Notes: generated by a model not told the origin, from the letters alone. 64,000 nucleotides of DNA from Litoditis marina (GCA_964036275.1 OZ038433.1:19164257-19228256); one strand, 5' to 3'. Shown: positions 1 to 13,578, numbered from the stretch's first letter. Numbers and translations are program-made.

Positions 1-27
1 TGGACCACATAATCGTCCTTCTTTAAG
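1..27 (-). mobile_element. End of TTAA hairpin MITE (copy 1, cut by window edge)
   Basis: The first 27 bases match the terminal arm GGACCACATAATCGTCC followed by TTCTTTAA, seen complete at 39533-39656 and 51256-51379. The rest of the element lies outside the window. Confidence 0.8.
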
Positions 28-780
28 TTTATATGACGTGCTTTTCGGTGACCCATTATAATAAATGCAGTTTCATAGTTTTATACTTCTAGAATGGCTT
101 TAAAAGGGGAAAAACAGACGAAGAATGTCTCTGGCACGCTGCCAAAGTCCAATTGGAAATTACGAGAAGTAAACAAACATCTAGATGAGGCGATTTTACC
201 TCATTGTTTCCCCCTTTTAGGCGTTGATTAATCTTTGATGTTCCCAATATAAAGGGTTTGCACTTCTTGAAGGGGACTAGAATCTATCATGATGTGTTAG
301 TAGTTTGATTCATGTGCTTTTAAAATGAAATTTGCGAATCAAAGATCAAAATCAAACTACAACAATTTGTTCGGTCACTAGAAAAACGTGGGGGAAAACA
401 TAGAAAACACAACTGAACTCGTGGATGTGAGGTCAATTTTGCAAGTTTCTTCACGTTACGTGATTATTCACGAGTTTATTCACTTTTAATACACCGTTCT
501 CTCTTGAAACTAGTATTTAGTTGCACAATTTTGTCGCGATAATTGTATATCATTTTAACATAACTAGTGCTTCGAGTAGCGTAATCTGTTCAGCATACTA
601 TAATTCATCTTTGTAACGTGGTCCTCATTTGAAGAATATCTAAACCGCACATATTTTATTGAATTTTTTGGAGTTCAACATGTTGATATGTTTGTTTGTT
701 TGTTTGTTAGTTAGTTTTTGATTGTACTGTAACCGTAATTGTAACTGTAATTGGGCGTAATTGCAATCCCTTTCCAGTCT

Positions 781-945
781 GAGTACGTATGTCAGTAGAT
801 CCCGGCATCTTCATCCCATCCTGCGTCTCTCGATCTGCCTTACTATTTCGCGTACCCCGGCGGGATGTAAGAGCAGAGAAATAGCGTATGTTTGGGGAGA
901 CGCATTATGGAATGAGGGTGCCGGGATTTTCTAGCCGACGTACTC
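781..945. mobile_element. Short palindromic element sharing ends with the 4 kb element
   Basis: The left half starts GAGTACGTATG and contains AGATCCCGGC and CATCCTGCGTCTC. The right half is a diverged reverse complement ending at ACGTACTC. The same end sequence occurs at both termini of the 22381-26388 element, so this looks like a deletion (MITE) derivative of that family. Confidence 0.7.
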
Positions 946-2402
946 TGGTTTTTATCTCATAGATTTCCAACCAGACCTTTTTTCTGAATCTCCCCATTCA
1001 ACATATTATGCATCGGACTCTCATCGGAAAATGAAAATAACAAAGAGTGCACTACCTCAGCTGAACAACTTCAAGTTTTTCCAGTTTCCTCTCCATTTTG
1101 CCATAATTCCATCAGTTTCTCGTTCGCATCGAACACTTATTTTCCCTATTTGCAATTCCCAGCGGAACGCCGGTTTCCACGAAAACTAACACCTTTTTCG
1201 GGTCCGTCCTCATTTCCATGTGAACGAACATGAATATGGTCGTTTCTACAACTGGCGGCCGACTTCAGAATTTAGGGGTATGAATCGAAAAAAAACTTAT
1301 TTTGGACCATTCACATCTCAGTACGAGTACCATGGACACACCTCGTTTTCTACCAATTTCACAAGTGGGATTTTAGATTTAAGATTCATTCATTCACGTC
1401 ATACTATTGCAATAGTGGGAATATCGATCTAATGACTTTTTTTCATGTCCTTTTTCACTTTCTCATTTTCTCTTCCAGTCTTTCAATTCTATGTATTGGG
1501 AGAACCACTGTGGGAAATCACTTCTTGAACGCGAATGAACGTTTTTTCTTCTATTCTATTTCCTACTATTTTATACTGCTAGTGGCTTGCACAGTTCAAT
1601 ATGAAAATACGAGGCTAGTGATGTGTGTGGACTTCAAACTACAATTGCGAATTGATCATCTCTCAAATGTAGACCATTTTCCACCTTTTTTTGTGAGCTG
1701 TAGAACCTTTTCACCTTTTTTTTGTATACTGTAGAAGATTTTAAACCTTTTTTAACCTATTTGTGAATACTGTAGAACATTTTAACCATTTTAAACCTTT
1801 TATTGTGTACATCTACCAGACCTAACTCTGTAGTCAAATGAATTTCAATACACTACATACAATGAAAGAATACAATATTAAAGTGCGCCTACGTTATGAT
1901 GAATTTTCGTTCTGGATTATTCCCAACTTTATTACCGTTACAAACTAGCTGAACCAGTTCTACATAGCTTCTACAAACTAGCTGAACCAGTTCAAATGTA
2001 TGGAAACGTTGTATGAATTACATTTATTTACTACATCCATTTACTATGAATTACAACTATTTACTAAATTGCGTTTTAATGAACTGAAAAGGCTGTTTAC
2101 GTGGCTTGTCCTAAAAGTACCTTTTAATTTGTTTACCCTCCAGCTGGATGCAGCTGCAGTTCTGCCGAAATTGCATGTGTTTATTGAAAGTAGCGTATAA
2201 TCGGAACAAAATATACTGAGTCAGTTGCACAGTCACGTGATACATGTTAAACGCAGCAGAACACAGAAACTTATACCTTATTAGAATGCCAACTTTACGT
2301 GACTTCTCAATTTGCTTCTACAAACTAGCTGAACCAGTTCAAATGTATGGAAACGTTGTATAAATTGTCTAGAATACAAGTCCTCCCAGTATTAGGTGCA
2401 AC

Positions 2403-2584
2403 TGGCGGCGTAGCAATCCCTCGAGAATCTCATGAGATACCTCATAGGCTATTCGTATGAGCTTCTTATGAGATTCTATTGATTGCTATGCTACAACATT
2501 GAAAGTTTACGAGTAGCTCATGAGGTATCTCATGAGAAACTCATATGAACTTCTCGTGAGATTGAAGGGATTGCTACGCCGCCT
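2403..2584. mobile_element. CATGAG palindromic MITE, copy A
   Basis: Ends are GGCGGCGTAGCAATCCC and its reverse complement. The interior is rich in CTCATGAG and CATATGA palindromes around a central ATGTTGTAGCATAGC-like segment. Other copies are at 12329-12521 and 13907-14327, with a mosaic at 21966-22345. Confidence 0.75.
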
Positions 2585-3242
2585 GAGAATGTATGAACGT
2601 TGCTCAGGGTACTCCAGTCGACTCATAATTGAACGCGCCAACATGATTATTGCTCAATCTGCGCAATTATATTTAAGAACGTTTTTATCATTCTCACTGT
2701 ATCTGTATAATTTCATATCAACCAAGTTGAATGTGAAATAATGTTCACCAAAAGTGTGCTATAATCAAAATGCAAAGACAGTGTGATAGCTATTATTGTG
2801 TTCAATTCAGGTGAAGCTACTTTCAATATTTTTTGGTGATGTATACGAATCTATAATCTTCTTTGTCTTGAGAATTGTCCAATCAGAGATTGTGGAATTG
2901 AAATGATTTTGATTTCGAGAGGATAAAGATGTAAATAGATCTACTCTAACATGTCTTTTTCGTTCAATTTTCATTGTGCGCATTACTGACGCACACATAA
3001 CAAAAAATAATACAAAAATAATTATATCTGAGCGCCCCCTCCTATGGAACGGAAATTATTAAATCAAATGACTGTCATATTTTTGATTGAACGCATTTTA
3101 ATATCAAGTGTATTACTGAACGATTGAATTAGTGCTTGTTTAAGTACTAGAGAAAGTATTACCCAACTGCTCTTGATTCATTTCGCCAGCGCTTCTTTCG
3201 CCTCATATTTCCCAAATTATGCTCTTCAAGATTAAATGAAAT

Positions 3243-3356
3243 CATAGTGAAAAATTTTCCTAGATTGAAAAAAAAACATAGTGAAAAATTTTCCTAGATT
3301 GAAAAAAAAACATAGTGAAAAATTTTCCTAGATTGAACATAGTGAAAAATTTTCCG
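3243..3356. repeat. Tandem repeat, 34-bp unit
   Basis: Three and a half copies of a unit starting CATAGTGAAAAATTTTCC. Unit starts are at 3243, 3277, 3311 and 3338; the last period is shortened to 27 bp by loss of the poly-A part. Confidence 0.9.
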
Positions 3357-4333
3357 AGGTTAATAAACGTACGTGGGTCTCTCCCCACGTGTGATATCTC
3401 TCTAATTATCTTTGTAGCCGGCGTTGTCTAGGTTGGTATGATTTGAACTATGTCTCTCCCACTATCTCTTGTAAATGCTCTCTTCCATTTCTGTATTAGG
3501 CGTCACATATATGTTCTACGGGTTCAACCGTGCACATGCTATGTTATATATTTGGTCATCTATCTGGCTTCTCACTTCTCTCTGCATTTTGACGGAAAAA
3601 CGTCAAATTTCTTAGTTCAATCACAAACTAAACAAACATAAATTGGAAGTGTTTTTCGTGTGAGCATTCGTCCAGGTACTTATCCTCAAAAGAATAGAGA
3701 AGAACCTTGTTTTCGCGATTTCAAAGAAGCGAAAAGCCATAACAAACAGCAGCCAATTGAGTTTAACAACTAAAAGCATCCGTCAACAATCAGTGTTTTG
3801 ATGAATAACTTCCGTTTGCAGGAAAAAGAAAACACGAAAAACTACCCTCTCTCATCGTTCTTATTCAGATTTTGAATTGAATAGAACATTTGTTGAATCA
3901 CAACTGAGTGTAAATTGAATTTGAGCTCTTGAAAAAAAACCCAGAAATATTCGATAGTCTTGAAACGAAAAGGACTTCCGGATGTTTCTGTTTTTTTTAG
4001 AATTCGACTTTTTTTTCTATCGAATATTTCTGTTTTTATTTAAGAATTCAACTTTCAATTCAACAAATGTTCAATTCAAAATGTATTCCGAATGGCATGG
4101 AAAAGATTTCGGCCACCAATATTTTTCTGGCTTTTATCATGTTAAAAAAGTGTTTGTGAACAGTTGTATAGCACATTGGAGCAAAATTATAAAAAAACAC
4201 TGTTCGGTGTAAAATGACAAGAACTGTCCATATAACGTTAGAACTTTCAATTATATCCTCTTCGTTTAGGGAAAACGACTGGATTTTTATTTGTACTGTA
4301 TTTCTTTCTTCTAACCTAATGTGTTGAAAAGGA

Positions 4334-4528
4334 GACCGGAGAGCAACATGTTTTCTCGTGAAGCTGCTGTATCCTACTTTTGATTGGACGCGTTGCGTGT
4401 CGCGCGGCATTGTCATGTGAATGTCACGTGGACCGATCAAACTAACATACGAGTTATTTGTGCTCTCTGATCTCAATACAGATGAAAGCAGCCCGAAACA
4501 AAACCTATGTTCAAGTTGTGTTCCGGTC
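4334..4528. mobile_element. MITE with GACCGGA ends, copy 1
   Basis: Bounded by GACCGGAGAG and TGTTCCGGTC inverted ends and about 80% identical by eye to 8125-8324. It accounts for part of a 138-codon minus-strand open frame, which is therefore not annotated as a gene. Confidence 0.75.
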
Positions 4529-4878
4529 TGCTAATTGAAAAAAGATCAGCTTCGGCAACGTTTCCAGCTCGAAAAAACGCTTTGGAGATCTTGAAAATGT
4601 TCCCTGGTTCAATTCGAACTGGTATTGAAAGTTGATGAATTAACATGAATTCTGGTAATCCAATCGTTTCATTGCAATCTGGCGATTCGTTCAGTTTAAC
4701 AGAGAGAGAAAGGGGGATAATTTTTATAACTTTTGTTTCCTGTGTTACTTGTTTACACCTTATTGCGACAAATTACTACCCAAACAACTTCAATTATACG
4801 CATTTCTTGCATAGGCGGTGTATTTATTATTAACATGATATCAAAAAACATGTTTTGGAAGAAGTAAGTAACCATACA

Positions 4879-5160
4879 ATCAAATACGGACTTTGTCTCC
4901 GTAATTCTTCTGGTAAATATTACTTTTGATCTACATCTACCGTAATCCTTTCGGCCAATGTTTTCTTCAACGAACCTGGCTATCAAATACGTACTTTGTC
5001 CTTGTATTTCTTCTTGTAAATACCAGTTTTGATCTACATCTACCGTAATCCTTTCGACCAATGTTTTCTTCAACGAACCTGGCTATCAAATACGTACTTT
5101 GTCCTTGTATTTCTTCTTGTAAGTACCAGTTTTGATCTACCTCTGCCGTAATCCATTTGG
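4879..5160. repeat. Minisatellite, 103-bp unit x 2.8
   Basis: Units start at 4879, 4982 and 5085 with ATCAAATACG, followed by ACTTTGTC. The last two are nearly identical; the first is more diverged. Confidence 0.9.
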
Positions 5161-5837
5161 CTCGATTAGACCAGACTGTGCGTGGAAATAGACCATCAAT
5201 TCAGACTAAGCATCAGGCAATTTACGATTAATCATGATAGTAGAGAGGGCATTAGTCTAGCCCAATTAACCTCGGCCAAGATTTTCACCGAATCATCTTC
5301 ATAGTATAGGTTTTTTTTTCATTTCCATTGAGACCTGTTGCCATTCTGCCATGATTTTCGAATAACTGTTTCTTGGAGCAGACACAAAAAACTATGTTTT
5401 TTTTTTCATTCTGAGTATTGTGATAAAGCTTCCACTGACAGAAATTTGTAAGTTTTTGGTAAACTTCATCATTGTGAAATATTGTATTTTTTTGCGCTGC
5501 TTCGAATGATGAATGTCAACAAATTGTTTGCATAACTTTCTGAAAGGGGTAATTATGGTCGAATGCGAAAAGTGCCAACCTTTAGATCCCATAACACCCT
5601 TCCTCAACAGTTTTGCGCAATTTAGCAAAAATATGAACTTTTCTTTATTACTCTATGGGAAAACATCATGAAGAATAGGATTCCAATCAAAGTAACATCA
5701 GTTATCGAGAATTGTAGTTCAGCTTTATAAAAATGTCACCATGAACAAATAATGAGCAATTCTGTGAAGAAAAACAGGTGGAAATCACACTGAAAAATAA
5801 CGAATCAAACTTCACACCAGTTTCGGTGATTGTATCA

Positions 5838-6033
5838 TAGTCGTCGACAACGGAAAGGCGGGGGAGTACTGTATATCTCACTTTCCGCTGTGTACGCACA
5901 CATGTCTTTAATTTCACAGCTTTCCTGCAATGTGCTCTATTAGCGCAGTGGTTAGCGCCCTGCTACCAAACTTTTGCTCGCAGGTTCGTTTCCGGCGAGA
6001 GACAGAAATTCATAAATATGGCCCTCACTATAC
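5838..6033 (+). mobile_element. tRNA-like repeat, copy 1
   Basis: About 195 bp bounded by TATAGTCGTC and CTCACTATA. The core has a Pol III A-box-like TAGCGCAGTGG followed by TTAGCGC, and a B-box-like GGTTCG motif about 40 nt later. Seven related copies are in the window. No mature tRNA fold is claimed. Confidence 0.75.
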
Positions 6034-7679
6034 GTGTTGCCGTTTGTTTCAAACTTTGCCAATGCTGCATGGAACTAAACTATAAAATTAGCTCTAAACT
6101 TCAAACTCAAACTAAAATCCAACTCTTGGATTGCTAAATTTCGGACAACTTCACGTCTACCATTACAGGTTCACAGTTCCTCCTTCGTTATCAAAATGAG
6201 ACAAGAAACAAAAAAGCGAAATATTCTTTGAACTTTTGTCGCAATACAGTCTAGAAAAGATGTTCACGTACATTGTAGGTGAAATCGTACCAACACCTTC
6301 ACAGTATTGAGAGTATCTCTCAAATAAGATTTCTGCTGAAAACAAAACATTCGTGCATGCTGTGTTTGTTGTTTGGTTTAGAAACTCAACATTCTGGAAA
6401 ACTGAACAGAACTTTCTATTTCGTACTTTAGCAGTCAGAAATGCATATAAAATGTATGTCTGCTTGTTATTTTGCAAAGTCAAATCAAACTTTTATATGT
6501 GCCTTGGTTCACAGTCAATTAGCCTGATCAACGGCTGATGAAGGAACAAAGCTTACAAATCCCTTGTAAACGAGTAGGTCACGCGTGCAAATGTTAGTTT
6601 GCACATGCTTTCGAAATCCGGGCTAATCTCTATCTATCAGTGCACTGAACCCAAGAGTGCAACTAATTACAAACATCATCACCTTTTGCAGTATTTTCAA
6701 GCTCGATTAAACCTTGTCAATCGGCAATAGAAGTAAGTTCTTTGACTTTGTGAGGTCTTTTAGAAAAATTTGAATATGTGCGGTCTTACAACTATGTGTG
6801 GTAATATACATAAGGTTCGTTCTTCCGAAAGTAGGTCAATAGGTGTATGTCACAGTATACCACTTTGTAGTTTTATCTGAGTATGTGTAGCGAGTTCAAA
6901 CTACAGCAAACGTTTAGTCACTCCCCAAACTGCTGTGTGAATTTAAGCAATTGCTCATCAAAGCACTGAGAGAAGTAAGTAGTAACGTTGGTAGTTTTTG
7001 GTTGATGTAGTCATGGGGAAAGTTCATAAAATGCGCAGTAAAAATTGCCGTCAGGTAGCAGGTCAAACTGAATACAATCAAAAACTTTTCGAATTTGCCA
7101 TGACATGCGCAAGGTTTTACCGTGACATGCGTGCAACGTTTTATAGTCGAATACAGCAAAAGTTACACATTTATTTAATCTGTGACTTTTTCTTGCAGAT
7201 TAATCTACTAATTTGCACCCACGTGAAACAAACATAAATCACCTGCAAACACAATCACCTTGGTCTAAAAATAGTTTATAGGTTAAGTACTGCTCGTTTT
7301 TTGAGAATCAATTACCCATCCTTGAGTTGTGCTAAAACGGTTCTCGTAAGCTAGCCCGACTGGTCAATGTTCCCTGCTATAATTGCAAGGTTGTAGGAAA
7401 AAGCGAGAAAGGGAAAGAGGAGTCCTAATCACCTCCACACACTAGGGCCATAGAGCCATTTATACACTTTTCCCAGAAACATTTGTTTATTTTATACTTG
7501 CTTATTAGCTGGTAGTCTTTAGTTCCTAGGTTAGAACGTGTCTTATTGAAACCTAGGAAATTGTATCTTGTTTTATGTTCATAGATTGTTTACCACGTTT
7601 TTCACACTTAGTCTTTCAAGCCTCTCTCTAGTTTATCAGAAAATGAGAGCACATTTTATATTTGAAGTGGAACAAGATC

Positions 7680-7784
7680 TTAAAGAAGGACGATTATGTG
7701 GACCAATCCCGTGTCACCGGTCCTTTAAACTGCAATACATTTTTCAATTGCCGATGACACGGTCCACATAATCGTCCTGCTTAA
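7680..7784. mobile_element. TTAA hairpin MITE, copy 2 (short form)
   Basis: TTAAAGAAGGACG and its reverse complement flank an inner inverted repeat built on GGTCCTTTAAACTGC. This copy is about 20 bp shorter in the stem than the 124-bp form. Confidence 0.85.
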
Positions 7785-8124
7785 GCCTCTCTAGTTTTTC
7801 AGAAAATGAAAGCATATTTCATACTTGAAGTGTAACTACCGTCTTAACCGTTTTCGCTGTCGTCCTATCTTCAAACTAAAAAAAATCCGACATTTTTTCT
7901 CCAGATTTTCTCCATGTACGCCTGTCGATGACAACTTTCCACCCAGTGTTTCGTTTCAACCTTTGGAAACCATATTTTGGTTTTTTTTAGTTTTCGCTTC
8001 TTTTTCAATGCGCAACTGCGTCAATACTTTCAATTGGCTTTTTTTTTATATTGTGGTTCATCTCGATAAAGTAGTTTGGAAATTCTTTGGTGAAATTATT
8101 TTTTCTAGAATTGGTTTGAAATAG

Positions 8125-8324
8125 GACCGGAGAGCAACATGGTTTTTCGTAAAGCTGCTGTATCCTACTTTTGATTGGGCGCGTTGCGTGTCGCGCGGCA
8201 TTTTCATGTGAATGTCACGTGGACTGATCAAACTATACGAATATACGAGTTATTTGTGCTCTTCGATCTCAATAGAGTTAAAAATAGCCCGGAACAAAAC
8301 CCCTGCTCAAGTTGTGTTCCGGTC
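8125..8324. mobile_element. MITE with GACCGGA ends, copy 2
   Basis: Same family as 4334-4528: GACCGGAGAG and GTTCCGGTC ends, with shared internal TTGCGTGTCGCGCGGCAT. Confidence 0.75.
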
Positions 8325-8891
8325 TTCTTCAACTCAATAAGTGTATTTGAAACTACAAACTACAAAATTGCCGCCAATAGCTTCCACTGTTCTCCCACTC
8401 AACGTTTCCTTGCACTAATTGAGTTCAAAATGACAGTTAGAAAAACGCAATGGTCTGCCTAATGAGCACGTTTTTCAAAACTTCATATTTTTTGTGTCTA
8501 CAGACAGTATTTTGCCTTTTCTTTGTGTCCTCACTCTTAATTTCTCTCCCTCTCTCTCTCTCTCTCTCTTTCATCAGCTCTATTTCTGTCTCGTTTTTCT
8601 CTCACCATTCCTTGTTCTAACTTCCTCCCTCTCCCTCTCTCCTTGTCTATTCTTCTCTGTTTTACCTATATCTCTCAATATTAATCGTTTTTCTTTTTTC
8701 TCCCAATAACTGCCTATTGAACAGAAGCGTAGGTTGGTAATAGATTAAAGAACTAGTGACAGGTGTTGGAGAATACGGCAATTCATCATAAGAACATGTT
8801 GCTGTCAGGATCAGGAACTGAATCTCCTCTGTTTGTTTTTTGCCTCTCTCTCTATATCTCTCTTTCTCTCTCTCTCCCTCTCTCTCTCTTG

Positions 8892-8922
<31 letters not shown>

Positions 8923-9243
8923 CACTCATTCTCTCTTTCGCTCTCCCTCTATCTCTTCATCTCAGTCTCTCTCTCTCTCTGCCCTCATTACCTCTCTCAT
9001 TTCATAAATCATACGTACACTTCATTTCATCTCTCTTATTTGTCATCTCTCGCGCACCAATTTCCGTACCCAGTTATTTGAGCCAATTTCTCATTTTTTT
9101 GATTGTTCTGCAAAACCAATATCTAACATGCTATTATTTTGATTTGAAATTTTCTAGCTGCGCTCCATGATATGGTCTCTGTGAAAGTGTAGGGAAATCG
9201 GCATACAGTTTACACTGTTATTCGTTATTTTATTTAGTTATGC

Positions 9244-9425
9244 TATAGTGCGTGCCAAATTTATAAATTTCTGTCTCTCGCCGGCATCGAAACTGCGAGC
9301 AAAAGCTTTGTAGCAGGGCGCTAACCCCTGGGCTGTTAGAACACATAACGGGTAAGCTTCGGAATCGTAGATATGTGTGCGTACACAGCAAAAAATAAGA
9401 TACCTTTTCGTTGGCAACAACTATA
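9244..9425 (-). mobile_element. tRNA-like repeat, copy 2
   Basis: Minus-strand copy. Outer ends resemble TATAGT; the B-box is degraded to GTTTCGATGCC and the A-box region is mutated, so Pol III promotion is probably lost. Confidence 0.7.
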
Positions 9426-9568
9426 CTGAAACCACTACACAACTTTTACTCATTTTTCGGGTATTTTTTAGTTGCGGCAACTGCGATCATTAATTAGCCT
9501 AAACGCGTGTTGCTAAAATAAGGTTCGTGTCGAGTTTTCACTTGAATTACTTCAATATGGCACTTTTT

Positions 9569-9618
9569 GAAAAATCTGCTTCAATCATTTAATCGAGTAT
9601 GATTGAAGCAGATTTTTC
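9569..9618. repeat. Perfect 20-bp hairpin with 10-nt loop
   Basis: Left arm GAAAAATCTGCTTCAATCAT is exactly complementary to the right arm, with loop TTAATCGAGT. It could be a MITE core or a small-RNA hairpin. Perfect pairing without mismatches favours a transposon origin. Confidence 0.85.
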
Positions 9619-10830
9619 AGATTGATCAAACATGGAATGAATGATCACTTTTTCAAAACATGTTTAATGAAACAACCTGCTTTCCATTATATTCTATGGG
9701 GTGACAAATACTATTTTCCGCTCCACCGTACAACATAGCAACGTTGGGAGGGGGTGCATAATAGGCCACGCCCACATTTATTTGACCTACGCATAGTCGT
9801 TGCCCGGAGAAGGTCGCGGTATACGGTACATGTGAATTGATGTCCATTTGATTTCAGAAAAGGACCACCTCAGACACGCCTTCTATTTGTCAATCTAATT
9901 CTTCAAAATTTTAAGTTGTTTTGATTGATTTATTTATTTACATGCAAGCATGTGATGAGATGTATAGAGAAAACAGATATTAAATGAAAACCAACTGATT
10001 TTGAGCAAAATGAAAACAAGAATCGAAACCGTGATGAACAGAAAGGTGAACATTGAACGAAAGTTACCTAGTTATTTTTTTGGATTTTTGCAGCTCTCAC
10101 ACAATGTTTAGTTGAATGAAAGCAGTCACTGGCCAAAGTTGGTCAAACAGTGATGTAAAACGAGAAAGAACAATAAGCTACTATGAAATTGGTCTTAAGA
10201 CGTATCTCGTTTCACGTAACTACCTATTTCACTTGTAATATATACATTGATGATGTTTTTACGTGAGATTCTAAAATAAGTGAGACGTGATAAATGCTTG
10301 AAGAGAGTCTGCATTTAATAGTTGCGCATACATTACTACCTACTTATACCCATGTCAACTAAGTAGGTCAGCACTAAATATCTCAACTGGATTTTCTACT
10401 TATATGTGAAATTCTATGCTCTGGTGAATATTGAAGAATTTTCTTCCAAAATTATTGTCATCATTAGACAATTCCCACCCAGTTGGCCAGCCAATTTTGA
10501 AGCGCCCTCCACGAGAGAGGGTGCAAATCATAGAGACCTAGATTGTCTCAGCTTGTCTGCGGCCTCATTGATCTTCATACTCTCTCGCTAATTGATGCTA
10601 AACTGAGTTATTCGGCAGCATGCCAATTTTACAACAAAAATGATTTTAATAACAGTAGAAAACTTTATCAGTGAATGCTCATCATTGTTGCAGTGGCGTC
10701 GACCAATATTAAAAACACCCCAGGACAATCACTGCATGTAGAAACTTCCGAAAACATGGACTTTCTATGATAAACGTTCAAATCCAACGTTACGTTACCG
10801 AAGTGTTTTTGAGAATTCATATGTATAGTG

Positions 10831-11055
10831 CTCACATTTCCCAACTGGACTCGTTGGCAGCGTGCCAAAAACTTTGAAAGACTGTTATTTAGAGAAAACA
10901 TATATTTTGCAGAAAGTTTCCCTGAATACGCACTATAAGGGGAAGAACGCTTAACATGAATTTCGATTGTTTTGAAGTATTTGAACAGGTTCAAAAACTG
11001 CCTTGAAGTTTCGTTGGCAAGCTGCCCGAGTCCAGTTGGGAAATGTGCGAACTAT
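10831..11055. repeat. Inverted repeat with TTGGCAGCGTGCCAA core
   Basis: CACATTTCCCAACTGGACTC at the left recurs inverted at the right end, each next to a TTGGCA(G/A)C..GCC core. Fragments of the same core occur near 132, 11375, 28320 and 28480, suggesting a dispersed family. Confidence 0.65.
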
Positions 11056-12328
11056 TTTTTCTCATCATTTTTATTCTTCATTACTGTTCAGATCGTACAA
11101 CTTTCCAAGAATTCACCCAATTTCATTTTCGTTTTTTGAAGTGTCTTTTTTGAAATGTCTTTTTTCATTTAAATCAACCAGATTGATCAAAATAACAGTT
11201 GAGAAAGTGGGCGTGGCTTATTCTGAACGGGGGACCCACCTCCTCCTAGCCTCCATCATTCCCTCTCAAGCGTGAGAACACTTGCAATAGACTTCATACC
11301 TCAAACTTTGTGAACTGTTCCAATAAACTAAAAGACAAGTGTTTTCCTACATTATACTGTCGTCATTTTCAATAGGACTTTGGCAGCGTGCCAATGGATT
11401 TTCCAGGCTCGTTTTTCTTATTTCTTCATGGGTGATTGTTCATCCTTGTTACAACTGTTAACCAACTCTTAGAAAGCCCATGTCTCTTTCTCACTTTCTC
11501 CTTGACTTTGTCAGCCCACGTTCTCAACTCATTGAGAAACGCACATACCTCTGTAGTTTTTCTGTTGGCGAAATACCAGAAAAAATATGACATGAAAATA
11601 TGGATATTTAGTTCCGCTTTCGTGTTAATGACTATATTTCGTGATCCCATCTCGTTCATAATTATACCCATGAGAAGTCTCGTCAACTCTCGCCACCCGC
11701 GCCTAGCCTTCCCTTATACAGTCACGAGATCCACACATATCCTGGATAACTTGTTTTCTCCTTTACATGTGTATCATCATTTTTGAGATCAGCGAGATAG
11801 ATAATCATGAGTGTTTAACACAATCTGTTTACAAGTTATCATCATTATTAGTATCAACTAGTTGAGTTGAAGCGTGGAGTGAGATAACTGGTTACCCCTC
11901 GAACAACACACTGTATATTTTTTACATGTACCGTAATCTGTGACAGCTCATCCCCTCATTCCAGTTTCGCATTCATCACTCTCATATTCATATAGTCCCA
12001 ACCAAATCAGAAACCAGTTAATGATCGAAAAAAGAAATGTTCCATAATTACTATTTTCCTACAAAAACAGGTACAGTCACCGGTCAATCATATAAGGCAT
12101 CAATCATTATGAGCGCGTAACAGGGTCATAATACCCTTTCATCATCAAATTTTTTTTTCCATTTCTCCAACCGGAGTGCCACATCCAACATTATGGAAAG
12201 TCACGTGTTAAATCGCGAATAAATCTATTCTATTCTATACTGGAAACGATTCAAGGACGCCAGACACCCCTATTCCACCGTCACTGTCTGCGCCACTGAG
12301 AAACCGTCTGCTCACCAGTCGCTCGTCC

Positions 12329-12521
12329 CAGGCGGCATAGCAAATCGTCCAATCTCATGAGAAGTTCATATGAGTTTCTCATGAAATACCTCATGAGCTA
12401 TTCGTGAGCTCTCAATGTTGTAGCATAGCAATTTAGCAATCAATAGACTCTCATGAAAAGCTCATGCGAATAGCTCATGAGATATCTCATGAGATTTTTG
12501 AGGGATTGCTACGCTGCCAGG
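12329..12521. mobile_element. CATGAG palindromic MITE, copy B
   Basis: Runs from CAGGCGGCATAGCAA to TTGCTACGCTGCCAGG. It is intact and gives the uninterrupted sequence against which the insertion in copy C can be read. Confidence 0.8.
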
Positions 12522-12524
12522 TAG

Positions 12525-12727
12525 AAGAACGGGACGTCCCATGTTCCGGTACTGAAAGGTCCTAAACACTACGGTAGAAATGGAGCAGATTCTCATAAAT
12601 TATGACCAAATAGGAGACTATTATATGCAAATATGCTCCATTTCTACCGTAATTCTTAGTATGGTCCCGGGACAGTACCGGGACATGGGGCATCCCGTCC
12701 GGGACATCGGACATCCCGTTCTTGTAC
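12525..12727. repeat. GC-rich palindromic element
   Basis: The left part, ACGGGACGTCCCATGTTCCG, recurs imperfectly inverted on the right as CAGTACCGGGACATGG and CATCCCG. Inside is a second, better inverted pair: CGGTAGAAATGGAGCA and TGCTCCATTTCTACCG. Confidence 0.7.
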
Positions 12728-13566
12728 CTGAGACAAACCGTCGCCTGGATACGTCACGGAGAGTTTGTACAACCATCTAACTTCTCTTCATTTGCGCTAT
12801 GTTCCGTCTCACTACGCGCTCTGCTAATTTGTAGCGGTGAAATCCCTGCATTTCGCTTTAATATTTCTGTATTTTCATGTAAATCACTAATTTAATCTTT
12901 TTCCAATACAAAACGTGTTTCACAGCTCTTGAAGTTGATCTGAAACACAAAGAGTTATGGTTTGGTCTCCTACCTTCTTTAATACTACAATTCCGGTGTT
13001 TGAATCTCAAAATTTTTCATTTAGAAACGCCTGTAAGTGGAACAGGTACGTTTCAAGTTCACACAAGGAAAATCGTACTACGTTCGTATAGAAACGAAAA
13101 ACCCTTGTTTTTCTATGAGAACCAGAGAAAAGTCGTGAAAACAATGTTAGCGAGACGATTCGTTTATTCTGATTCGAACCGATGATTGAGCATCATTTGA
13201 TTTCTGAGCGCATAATGATATTTCATCCCCATTTGACGTGTATTTTCGGTGTATTGGATGAGTTGGATATGAAATACGACCGATTATTGAATAACAAAAA
13301 AGATAGGGTTTCATCTATTTAGAGATATGGTATCAATCATCTTTTTTGATGTATTGCCATAATTGTTCCTCACTACGGAATTTCTATTTCTAATTCTAGT
13401 TTTTCGTTACATTTTCAACACAGAAATTCTTCTCGTTCTAAATTATGCAACCTATAACACCTTGCTTCCAGATATCTAATGTAACTTCCACATGTGTTTC
13501 ACGTGACTCTTCTTTCACGAGTTTCACGTGACTATAAGTTGTACTTACTGGTTACTGGTTAGTACA

Positions 13567-13572
13567 TTTATT
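13567..13572 (-). terminator. Poly(A) signal AATAAA
   Basis: AATAAA on the minus strand, 6 nt after the TGA of the small YMG-repeat gene. The 3' UTR would be only about 20-30 nt, which is short but acceptable for nematodes. Confidence 0.55.
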
Positions 13573-13578
13573 GGACTA

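Larger units (their letters stand above)
1..13566. other. Intergenic region without a recognised gene
   Basis: No run of acceptor, GC-rich open exon and donor that resembles a known protein family was found on either strand. The AT-rich sequence carries the repeats listed separately, plus CT-rich tracts at about 8543-8570 and 8841-8990. Open frames here are short, repeat-derived or low complexity. One GC-rich patch at 12241-12330 is open for about 35 codons but lacks convincing splice sites. Small single-exon genes or ncRNAs cannot be excluded. Confidence 0.6.

Noticed and set aside
4060..4476. 138-codon minus-strand frame
   Set aside because: Overlaps the GACCGGA MITE, whose second copy does not keep the frame; no homology recognised.
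8763..9170. 135-codon Ser/Leu-rich frame
   Set aside because: Encoded by a (CT)n tract; no splice context or family resemblance.
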